Assembly: GCA_958426095.1 (NCBI GenBank)
Contig: CATZYB010000018.1
Span: 1 to 20,840 of the forward strand
Direction of reading: 5' to 3'
DNA: 20,840 nt
From: an uncultured Lachnospiraceae bacterium
GTDB lineage: Bacteria; Bacillota; Clostridia; Lachnospirales; Lachnospiraceae
A model generated the notes under the pieces. That model saw only the letters and a program-made list of their open reading frames with translations, was not told where the DNA came from and searched no databases. Both the position numbers and the translations under genes were made by a program. Positions 7,680 through 13,509 of this stretch are shown here, piece after piece (position 1 is the stretch's first letter; every line of letters begins with the position of its first letter).

Positions 7680-7708
7680 ATTATAACTCTGGTGTATATT
7701 AATGTCAA
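7680..7708 (-). promoter_or_regulatory. Consensus sigma-A promoter of the crotonase/CoA-transferase cluster
   Basis: On the minus strand, TTGACA (plus 7703-7708) and TATAAT (plus 7680-7685) are both perfect consensus hexamers with a 17-bp spacer. Directly upstream of the -35 is a T-run then A-run (7711-7728), resembling an UP element. This is the strongest promoter in the window and gives a leader of about 80 nt before the crotonase ATG. Confidence 0.85.
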
Positions 7709-7792
7709 TGTTTTTTACGTTAAAAAAATGGCAAAATTCAATTTTTGTACATAGAAAAAAATAGGAATTTTTTGGACATTTTCACGATTTGG

Positions 7793-7812
7793 TTGAATTC
7801 AAAAGAATTCAA
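7793..7812. promoter_or_regulatory. 20-bp palindrome, candidate MarR operator
   Basis: TTGAATTCAAAAGAATTCAA is an inverted repeat of TTGAATTC and GAATTCAA around AAAA. It lies 35 bp upstream of the marR -35 and within the crotonase upstream region. MarR-family dimers bind palindromes of about this size, often beside their own gene. A related half-site AATTCAA occurs at 7736-7742. The assignment is inference. Confidence 0.45.
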
Positions 7813-7846
7813 GGCCAAAAAAACTTGTTAAAAAAAGTAAAAAAGA

Positions 7847-7875
7847 TTGACAATGCGTCGAAAAACATTTATCTT
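7847..7875 (+). promoter_or_regulatory. Predicted promoter of the MarR gene
   Basis: TTGACA (7847-7852) is consensus and TATCTT (7870-7875) is a fair -10 at 17-bp spacing. The transcript would start about 7882, giving a very short leader of about 14-40 nt depending on which GTG is used. Confidence 0.6.
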
Positions 7876-7895
7876 TATTAAATAAGGGAAAGGGA

Positions 7896-8324
7896 GTGAA
7901 ACAGGTGCAGCTGGAGGAATGCGTGAATTACTTGTTGACAACGGCGCAACATTCTGTTTTTTTGAAAATGACTGAAAAACTTTCAGCTTTTGACATTACT
8001 CCGATTCAGTATGCGGTGTTATATTGCTTATGGGAAAATGATCGAAGGAGTCCAAAGGAAATTGCCGAAAGGTTAAAGCTGGAAAATTCCACGATATCCG
8101 GAATTCTGGAGCGTATGGAAAAAAAGGGTCTGATTGAAAGAAGCATCAGTAAAGAGGATCGACGGTTTATTCAGGTGCTTCTGACTAAAAAAGGCGCGAG
8201 TCTGGAAGAGGGCGTGCTGAATGCGGTCGAAGAAGTCAACGACGAGGTAATGTCTGTATTTTCTAAAGATGAATGTGAATCATTAAAATCTCATTTAAGA
8301 TTATTGGCCGGTGTAGATATTTAA
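7896..8324 (+). CDS. MarR-family transcriptional regulator
   Basis: Up to 142 residues, typical for MarR. The winged helix-turn-helix is at about residues 33-100 (ITPIQYAVLYCLWEN, then SPKEIAERLKLENSTISGIL and the wing with DRRFIQV), followed by the C-terminal dimerisation helices. All plausible starts are GTG: 7896 (AAGGGA 6 bp upstream), 7905 (AGGGAG 8 bp upstream, my preference) and 7923 (GGAGG 5 bp upstream); the core domain is the same in each. It is divergent from the crotonase cluster and is the obvious candidate regulator of it, perhaps responding to a carboxylate or acyl-CoA. A hairpin terminator overlaps its stop codon. Confidence 0.9.
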   Translation: MKQVQLEECVNYLLTTAQHSVFLKMTEKLSAFDITPIQYAVLYCLWENDRRSPKEIAERLKLENSTISGILERMEKKGLIERSISKEDRRFIQVLLTKKGASLEEGVLNAVEEVNDEVMSVFSKDECESLKSHLRLLAGVDI

Positions 8325-8347
8325 AGGGTTGGAAACAACCCTTTTTT
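8323..8347 (+). terminator. Terminator of the MarR gene
   Basis: AAAGGGTTG (8323-8331), a GAAA tetraloop (8332-8335) and CAACCCTTT (8336-8344) are followed by more T residues to 8347. The stem begins inside the TAA stop codon of the MarR gene (8322-8324). Confidence 0.85.
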
Positions 8348-8357
8348 CTTGTATAAT
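8329..8357 (+). promoter_or_regulatory. Predicted promoter of the serine acetyltransferase gene
   Basis: A perfect TATAAT lies at 8352-8357. The best -35 at 17-bp spacing is TTGGAA (8329-8334), which falls inside the terminator hairpin of the upstream gene. The -10 is convincing; the -35 is weaker. No T-box or SAM-riboswitch-like leader fits in the 40 bp before the start codon. Confidence 0.5.
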
Positions 8358-8397
8358 ATAGTATAAAGTACGATTCAAAAATGGGGAGGACGGATTT

Positions 8398-9318
8398 ATG
8401 AGTGGAGAATTTAAAATGACTATTGGCCGGGCGGTCAGGGAGATTGCCCAGTATTATTCATCCGAAGAGTCATTTGCCATAAAAACGGGTAAACATCTGC
8501 CGAACAGGGGCGCTATCATCGGGGTGATCAAAGATCTCCGACGGGTGATGTTCCCGGGATATTTTGGGACGGAAAATATTACGGATACAGCGCCGGAATA
8601 TTTTATCGGAAATACATTGACAGAAGTTTATGTGGTTTTAAAACAGCAGATTGAGATCGCATTGAATTATAAGAACGAGGAGAATAAAAGTGAAGAGGAG
8701 ATTGCCGTTCAGGCGGAGGATATCTGCAGTTATTTCTTTGGACGGCTGGCTCACATTCAGAAACAGCTTTTGAAGGATGTGCAGGCGGGATTTGACGGTG
8801 ACCCGGCAGCAAAGAGTAAGGAAGAGATCATCTTTTCGTATCCGGGCCTTTATGCGATTTTTATCTATCGTATTGCCCATGAACTTTATATAAAGAATGT
8901 TCCGTTTATACCGAGAATTATGACGGAGCATGCCCATAGCCGGACAGGAATCGACATCAACTCCGGTGCAACGATCGGGGAGTATTTCTTTATCGATCAT
9001 GGTACGGGCGTTGTTATTGGCGAAACGACTTGTATCGGCGATCATGTAAAATTATATCAGGGCGTGACGCTCGGTGCGCTTTCTACCCGAAGCGGGCAGC
9101 AGCTGGCCGGTGTCAAACGTCATCCGACAATTAAAGATAATGTAACAATTTATTCCGGAGCGACGATTCTCGGCGGCGAGACGGTCATCGGAGAAGAATC
9201 GGTCATTGCCGGAGGTTCTTTCATTACAAGTTCTGTACCGCCGAGAACAAAGGTTATCGTGAAGAGCCCGGAATTGACTTTTAAAGGACAATCCGGTTCC
9301 GCAGATGTCTGGGAATAG
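8398..9318 (+). CDS. epsC: Serine O-acetyltransferase (CysE/EpsC type, long form)
   Basis: A 306-residue enzyme that acetylates L-serine with acetyl-CoA to O-acetylserine, the precursor of cysteine; cytoplasmic. Residues 1-180 are the helical N-terminal region, longer than the roughly 140 residues of E. coli CysE and typical of the clostridial EpsC-annotated form. Residues about 185-285 are the left-handed beta-helix with hexapeptide repeats (SGATIG, GVVIGE, CIGDHV, TIYSGATILGG). The catalytic pair by alignment with E. coli D143/H158 is D186 (GIDINSG) and H201 (IDHGTG), the same 15-residue spacing. It heads a two-gene unit with the MATE gene 23 bp downstream, which may reflect convenience rather than pathway. 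GGGGAGG precedes the ATG. Confidence 0.93.
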   Translation: MSGEFKMTIGRAVREIAQYYSSEESFAIKTGKHLPNRGAIIGVIKDLRRVMFPGYFGTENITDTAPEYFIGNTLTEVYVVLKQQIEIALNYKNEENKSEEEIAVQAEDICSYFFGRLAHIQKQLLKDVQAGFDGDPAAKSKEEIIFSYPGLYAIFIYRIAHELYIKNVPFIPRIMTEHAHSRTGIDINSGATIGEYFFIDHGTGVVIGETTCIGDHVKLYQGVTLGALSTRSGQQLAGVKRHPTIKDNVTIYSGATILGGETVIGEESVIAGGSFITSSVPPRTKVIVKSPELTFKGQSGSADVWE

Positions 9319-9341
9319 ATTTACAGGGGGATAAAACATTA

Positions 9342-10703
9342 ATGAGAAAACAGAGATTTTGTGATGACAAGGCATTGTTCTATAAGAATGTCTTTGCTTT
9401 GGTATTGCCAATGGCGCTGCAGAATCTCATCAATGTGGGAATCACATCGGCGGATGTGATCATGCTTGGAAAAGTTGGAGAAATTGCCCTGTCGGCCAGT
9501 TCGTTGGCAGGGCAGATTTATTTTATCATGTCTTTGATCCTTTTTGGCCTGACTTCCGGAGCGGCGGTGATCACTGCTCAGTATTGGGGAAAAAAGGATA
9601 TAGAGACGATTGAAAAGGTCCTTGGAATATCGATGCGAATCGGATTATTCGTTGGGATTCTTTTTTTTGCGGCAGCACAGCTTATGCCGACGGCATTGAT
9701 GAAGATTTTTACTTCGGAACAGATTATTATCGATGAAGGTGTGAACTATCTTCGGATCGTTTCATGGTCCTATCCGCTGGCGGCCGCGGCCGTTGTGTAT
9801 TTGAATATTATGCGCAGCGTTGAGCGGGTGCTTATATCAACATTAGTTTATTCAATATCTTTAGTATTTAATGTTATTTTTAATGCTGTGTTCATTTTTG
9901 GCCTTGGTCCGGCGCCGGCCATGGGTGTTTCCGGTGCGGCCTGCGCCACGGTTATTGCACATGTGGTGGAATGCGGTATCGTCATTTTTTATATCTTAAA
10001 GATCAATCGATCGGTACGATTCCGGCCGACGCTGCTGTTTGTGCGAGAAAAGGCGCTGATGGAAGATTTTAAGGTTTACGCTTTGCCGGTAATATTAAAC
10101 GAGTTGGCCTGGGGAACCGGAATATCCGCGATTGCGGCGATCATCGGGCATCTGGGAAGTGCGGCGGTGGCCGCAAACTCTATTACCCAGGTGACCCGAC
10201 AGTTGGCAACAGTGGTAACTCTTGGTATTGCTAATGCGGCGGCGATCATTCTTGGACGTACTATTGGAGAGAAAAAGGAAGAATTGGCGGTCATTTATGC
10301 AGACAGGCTGGTGAAGCTGAGCGCTGTCCTGGGAATTGCCGGCGGCGCAGTCGTTCTCTGTGTCAGTCCGATCGCCCGGCGTTTTATGACGCTGACTCCG
10401 GAGGCCAGCGGCTACCTTCGTCAGATGATGGTCATTATGGCGTTCTATGTTGTGTGACAGGCGGTGGATGTGACATTTATCGTTGGAGCTTTTCGAGCCG
10501 GAGGGGATACCCGGGTAGGTCTTTTGCTCGATTTTCTTTCGCTTTGGGCTGTTTGTATACCATTGGGATTTGTCGGGGCCTTTTTCCTGAAACTTCCGGT
10601 GTGGGCGGTTTACCTGTGCCTGACCTGTGATGAAATGTTGAAGCTGCCCTTTTCCTATGCAAGATATCGATCAAGAAAATGGCTGAGGAATATTACCCGC
10701 TAA
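9342..10703 (+). pseudogene. MATE-family efflux transporter interrupted by an in-frame TGA
   Basis: Residues 1-371 read as a normal MATE antiporter (LPMALQNLINVGITSADVIMLGKVGE near the N-terminus, NAAAIILGRTIGE at the 7-8 region). Codon 372 (10455-10457) is TGA, and the same frame then continues for 81 more residues with typical MATE C-terminal sequence (VGAFRAGGDTRVGLLLDF) to a TAA at 10703. The combined length of 453 codons is normal for the family. Relatives usually have Gly-Gln at this point, so GGA to TGA is the simplest lesion. Truncation would remove about the last two membrane helices and probably inactivate a drug/Na+ or H+ antiporter. Translation restart at GTG 10464 would only make a fragment. 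Sequencing error or read-through (TGA followed by C) remain possible. Confidence 0.8.
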
Positions 10704-10709
10704 ACAGTT

Positions 10710-10731
10710 ATTATTGACATATGACAATAAT
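10710..10731 (+). promoter_or_regulatory. Dyad operator overlapping the DUF134-NifX promoter -35
   Basis: ATTATTG (10710-10716) and CAATAAT (10725-10731) form a perfect 7-bp inverted repeat with an 8-bp centre that is itself built on CATATG. It covers the -35 hexamer, so a bound protein would block RNA polymerase. The adjacent gene product has its own helix-turn-helix and is a candidate autoregulator. Confidence 0.5.
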
Positions 10732-10742
10732 CAGAGTATTAT
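10714..10742 (+). promoter_or_regulatory. Predicted sigma-A promoter of the DUF134-NifX gene
   Basis: TTGACA (10714-10719) and TATTAT (10737-10742) with a 17-bp spacer form a near-consensus promoter. Its position, 11 bp after the MATE stop codon, makes the fusion gene a separate transcription unit. Confidence 0.8.
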
Positions 10743-10764
10743 AGAGAAGAAAGGAGAGGTGCAG

Positions 10765-11499
10765 ATGGCCAGACCGGTAAAATCCCGGAAAGTCTGTCGG
10801 CTCCCCATGTGCTGGAATTTTTATGGAAGCCAGGGGAGCGATTTGGGCATCGTACTTACCGTGGAAGAGTATGAAACCATTCGTTTAATTGATTATATGG
10901 GATTTTCTCAGGAGGAATGTGCGCGTCAGATGGAGGGTTCCAGAGCAACAATACAGGCGCTGTATACGGAAGCGAGGAAGAAGCTGGCACGGTTCCTGGT
11001 GGAAGGCGCATCTCTGAAAATTGAAGGCGGGAATTATACGCTGTGCGAACAAAAAGCCAAAGGAAAGGGAGAAAAGAGAATGAAGATTGCAGTAACTTAT
11101 GATAATGGTCAGGTGTTCCAGCATTTTGGTCATACCGAACAGTTTAAAATTTATGAAGTAGAAGACGGCAAAGTCGTTGCTGCAGAAGTTGTAGACACCA
11201 ATGGTCAGGGCCACGGCGCACTGGGCGGTTTTCTTGCAGGCCGGGATGTTGATGTGCTGATCTGCGGCGGTATTGGCGGCGGAGCAAGAAATGCGCTGGC
11301 TGCAGCAGGAATCCAGTTATTCGGCGGCGCCTGCGGAGATGCGGACGCTCAGGTGGCATCCTTCCTGGCCGGGAACCTGAATTATAATCCGGATGTGATG
11401 TGTAATCATCACGGCGAAGGTCATGGTGAAGGTCATAATTGCGGCGGGCATGATCATCATGGCGAAGGCCATGGCTGTGGTCATCACGGCTGTCATTAA
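10765..11499 (+). CDS. DUF134 helix-turn-helix / NifX-like domain fusion with His/Cys-rich tail
   Basis: A 244-residue two-domain protein. The start is ATG 10765, just after AAGGAGAGG, and the product opens with the DUF134 hallmark MARPVKSRKV. Residues 1-95 are DUF134 with a sigma-70-region-4-like helix-turn-helix (LTVEEYETIRLIDYMGFSQEE, then RATIQALYTEARKKLA). Residues 106-205 are a dinitrogenase iron-molybdenum cofactor (NifX/NifB C-terminal-like) domain (MKIAVTYDNG to VLICGGIGGGARNAL). The last 32 residues hold 11 His and 4 Cys, a likely metal-binding tail. NifX-like domains bind Fe-S/Mo-Fe cluster precursors, but no nif gene is nearby, so a metal- or cluster-responsive regulator is more likely than nitrogenase assembly. 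An internal ATG at 11080 with its own AAGGGAG could yield the NifX-like part alone. Function is inferred. Confidence 0.88.
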   Translation: MARPVKSRKVCRLPMCWNFYGSQGSDLGIVLTVEEYETIRLIDYMGFSQEECARQMEGSRATIQALYTEARKKLARFLVEGASLKIEGGNYTLCEQKAKGKGEKRMKIAVTYDNGQVFQHFGHTEQFKIYEVEDGKVVAAEVVDTNGQGHGALGGFLAGRDVDVLICGGIGGGARNALAAAGIQLFGGACGDADAQVASFLAGNLNYNPDVMCNHHGEGHGEGHNCGGHDHHGEGHGCGHHGCH

Positions 11500-11510
11500 G
11501 TATGAATGAA

Positions 11511-11549
11511 AAGGGGAATTTAAGTTGTTTGATGACTTAAATTCCCCTT
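11511..11549. terminator. Bidirectional terminator between the NifX-fusion and hydrolase genes
   Basis: A perfect 15-bp stem, AAGGGGAATTTAAGT (11511-11525) with ACTTAAATTCCCCTT (11535-11549), closes a 9-nt loop. T-rich DNA follows on the plus strand and a short A-run precedes it for the minus strand, so it serves both convergent genes. Confidence 0.88.
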
Positions 11550-11557
11550 GTTTTATT

Positions 11558-12367
11558 TTATGCGATAAAGTCTATAACTGTTTTATTGAAGTTGTCAGCA
11601 TCCTGAAGGAAATGGATATGACCTCTGTCAAAGCCAACGGCTTTGCCTTCTTTGATATGATCTTCAAGCCACTTGCTGCTTTCAGGACTGTAAAGAGAAG
11701 TACGTGTTCCGTATGTAATTAACGTAGGAACAGAAATAGTTTCAACAACTTTACGGTAATCATTTATCATGATTGCAACCCACATCGCAGTCATAACATG
11801 CGGTGTGTTTTTCATTGTTTCGTTTAGAACCCAAGGGATCTCATCCTGGCAAGGACCGTCACTGAACATTACAGGAACGAAACCTTCAGCAACATTTTTC
11901 CATTCGGTTGAGATAGCGTCTAACTGAGCTAAAGTATCTGCACGATCATATTTTCCGAATACAGCATGTGGCCAATTTTCGTCAGCCTCAGCCATGATTT
12001 TTGCGGACATGTCTACACTGACGATTTTTGCAAGATTATCGCAGCCGAATTGTTTTACGTACTCAAAAATAATCTCAGCACCCATGGACCAGCCGAGTAA
12101 AGTAACATTTTTAAGGCCAAGGTAGTCAATCAGTTCGTGCACATCCTGTGCAAAACGAGGCATTGTTAAGCCGTGTTCCGGTCTTTCAGAATCTCCATGT
12201 CCTCTCAGGTCAAGAGTAACCACCTTATATTTTTCAGCAAAAGCAGGAATCTGTTTTTTAAAATAATGATGGTTGCAGCTCCAACCATGAATAAGTACAA
12301 CCGGCTTACCTTCACCACGTTCTTCATAATAAATTTTACAATTATCACTTGTTGCAAAATAAGGCAT
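11558..12367 (-). CDS. Alpha/beta-fold hydrolase
   Basis: A 269-residue cytoplasmic enzyme without signal peptide. The start is ATG 12367, because GGGAGGA lies 5-7 bp upstream; the ATG at 12382 would place the ribosome binding site inside the gene. The oxyanion-hole segment is H27-G28-W29, the nucleophile elbow is G92-W-S94-M-G96, and the likely catalytic His is H250 (RGHIHFLQ). The usual acid after strand 7 (G-x-x-D) is not evident: the segment reads YGTRTSLYSPESS. D119 (VSVDMS) after strand 6 may serve instead, as in some relatives. The DLRGHGDSE block is typical of esterases, lactonases and haloperoxidase-like members. It is divergent from a LysR gene with overlapping promoters. Substrate unknown; not clearly part of the crotonase cluster. 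Confidence 0.88.
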   Translation of the reverse strand: MPYFATSDNCKIYYEERGEGKPVVLIHGWSCNHHYFKKQIPAFAEKYKVVTLDLRGHGDSERPEHGLTMPRFAQDVHELIDYLGLKNVTLLGWSMGAEIIFEYVKQFGCDNLAKIVSVDMSAKIMAEADENWPHAVFGKYDRADTLAQLDAISTEWKNVAEGFVPVMFSDGPCQDEIPWVLNETMKNTPHVMTAMWVAIMINDYRKVVETISVPTLITYGTRTSLYSPESSKWLEDHIKEGKAVGFDRGHIHFLQDADNFNKTVIDFIA

Positions 12368-12440
12368 AATAATTCCTCCCATTTATAAATCATAGTTTCT
12401 TGCAGCTAAGTGATTTACGCGCGCTTCATTCACTTATGCC

Positions 12441-12465
12441 TTGATTTTAAAGGATTTTTAATCAA
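12441..12465. promoter_or_regulatory. Candidate LysR-type operator between divergent hydrolase and LysR promoters
   Basis: TTGATT (12441-12446) and AATCAA (12460-12465) form a 6-bp inverted repeat over 25 bp. It abuts the LysR-gene -35 and covers the -10 and spacer of the hydrolase promoter, so binding could repress or switch the pair. LysR boxes (T-N11-A in a dyad) are usually found in exactly this place; the fit is positional rather than a perfect motif match. Confidence 0.45.
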
Positions 12466-12472
12466 TTTACAA
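12444..12472 (-). promoter_or_regulatory. Predicted promoter of the alpha/beta hydrolase gene
   Basis: On the minus strand, TTGTAA (plus 12467-12472) and TAAAAT (plus 12444-12449) are spaced by 17 bp. The -35 occupies almost the same bases as the -35 of the divergent LysR promoter. Confidence 0.5.
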
Positions 12473-12494
12473 ATGAAGAGTTTTTATATATAAT
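12466..12494 (+). promoter_or_regulatory. Predicted promoter of the LysR gene at 12528
   Basis: TTTACA (12466-12471), a 17-bp spacer and a perfect TATAAT (12489-12494). Transcription would start near 12501, about 27 bp before the ATG. Confidence 0.7.
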
Positions 12495-12527
12495 ATAGCC
12501 AAAGGCTATGAATAAAGAAGGTGAATT

Positions 12528-13445
12528 ATGGATATTCGAGAGTTAAAGTATTTATATGAAATTTCTCAGTGTGGATCAATGGAGCAGGCAGCCGCACGAT
12601 TGTTTATTACCCAGCCATCTTTAACAAAGGCCGTCAAAAAAATGGAAGCGGATCTGGGATTTAAACTTTTTGAAAAAGTAGGACGTAAGAATGTATTGAC
12701 TCTGGCTGGAAAAGAGGTCATAGAATTGTCCCGGCCGGTACTGAATGCCTATGATAGTTTTGAACAAAATTTAAGAACTGTCGGTTCTTCTGAACGGGCG
12801 ACAGTAAATTACGGTGTAATTCCTTTGTATCAGACGCCTTTTACTTCTGGTTTTATATATACTTTTCGGAGAAAATATCCCCAGATTAAAATTAATATCC
12901 ATGAACTTCCGGAGGAAACGATAAAGCAGCAGTTGATCACTGGTGAGTTGGATGTGGGGATGACAGAAAATATGTTGGTTTCACCTTATATTATTACCTA
13001 TTCCGGGTTTGAGGATGTGGTTTCAGTAGCGGTGGGCGAGGGAAATGAATTTTACGATGCAAAACAACTGACTTTTTCTGATTTAAAGAATTCGGTTTTT
13101 AATATAGTGACGAGCGGCCATAAAAATTATAATCAGATTATAAGTAATTGTCAGAAAGCCGGGTATGAGCCGGAAATTGCCTATCAAAGCTCTCAGATTG
13201 GCCTGCTTCTGGATTATACGGTTTTAAATAAAGGGGTTTGCATTTTTAATCGCTGCATGATTTATGATAATATCATGGCACGGCCGGATTTAAAGACAAT
13301 GCGGATTATACCACTAGTCCCTGCACCCCAGTGTTTTTGTTGGGTATCACTGAGAAAACAGTCGAATATTCCTCAGGCTATCCAGATTTTTGCAGATGAA
13401 CTTACAGAGGCGTTGACAGAGGATGTGGCGGTTCGGGTTCAATAA
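12528..13445 (+). CDS. LysR-family transcriptional regulator
   Basis: A 305-residue LysR-type regulator. The N-terminal helix-turn-helix spans about residues 1-60 (YEISQCGSMEQAAARLFITQPSLTKAVKKMEADLG), followed by the linker helix and an effector-binding domain from about residue 90 (VNYGVIPLYQTPFTSGFIYTF). GAAGGTG precedes the ATG. The gene is divergent from the alpha/beta hydrolase with overlapping promoters, the classic LysR layout, so the hydrolase is its most likely target. It is only distantly similar by eye to the LysR protein at 1908-2831. A strong terminator follows. Confidence 0.92.
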   Translation: MDIRELKYLYEISQCGSMEQAAARLFITQPSLTKAVKKMEADLGFKLFEKVGRKNVLTLAGKEVIELSRPVLNAYDSFEQNLRTVGSSERATVNYGVIPLYQTPFTSGFIYTFRRKYPQIKINIHELPEETIKQQLITGELDVGMTENMLVSPYIITYSGFEDVVSVAVGEGNEFYDAKQLTFSDLKNSVFNIVTSGHKNYNQIISNCQKAGYEPEIAYQSSQIGLLLDYTVLNKGVCIFNRCMIYDNIMARPDLKTMRIIPLVPAPQCFCWVSLRKQSNIPQAIQIFADELTEALTEDVAVRVQ

Positions 13446-13455
13446 AATATATTAA

Positions 13456-13503
13456 AAAACCAGGTCATCCGAATATAAATAATGCTTTTGATGACCTGGT
13501 TTT
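13456..13503. terminator. Bidirectional terminator between the LysR and radical SAM genes
   Basis: AAAACCAGGTCATC (13456-13469) pairs perfectly with GATGACCTGGTTTT (13490-13503), a 14-bp stem with a 20-nt loop. The T-run and A-run flanks let it act on both convergent transcripts. Confidence 0.85.
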
Positions 13504-13509
13504 ACATTT

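Larger units (their letters stand above)
7593..7895. promoter_or_regulatory. Divergent control region between the crotonase and MarR genes
   Basis: This gene-free stretch of about 300 bp is AT-rich and packed with signals: a leader dyad (7628-7662), the crotonase promoter (7680-7708), a row of A- and T-tracts (7711-7773), a 20-bp palindrome (7793-7812) and the marR promoter (7847-7875). No small ORF with a ribosome binding site was seen. Its size and content suggest regulation by the adjacent MarR protein and possibly a second factor. Confidence 0.6.

Noticed and set aside
10455..10457. TGA in the MATE gene as a selenocysteine codon
   Set aside because: MATE proteins have no known selenocysteine, relatives carry Gly here, and I see no clear SECIS-like hairpin just downstream.
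10464..10703. 79-codon open frame as a separate small gene
   Set aside because: It is the C-terminal end of the MATE transporter in the same frame, without its own ribosome binding site.
10714..10764. N-terminal extension of the DUF134-NifX gene
   Set aside because: It would start within the -35 element of its own promoter; MARPVK at 10765 is the family start.
12495..12509. ATAGCC-AAA-GGCTAT mini-hairpin before the LysR gene
   Set aside because: A 6-bp stem with a 3-nt loop at the expected transcription start is too short and poorly placed to claim as a terminator or operator.
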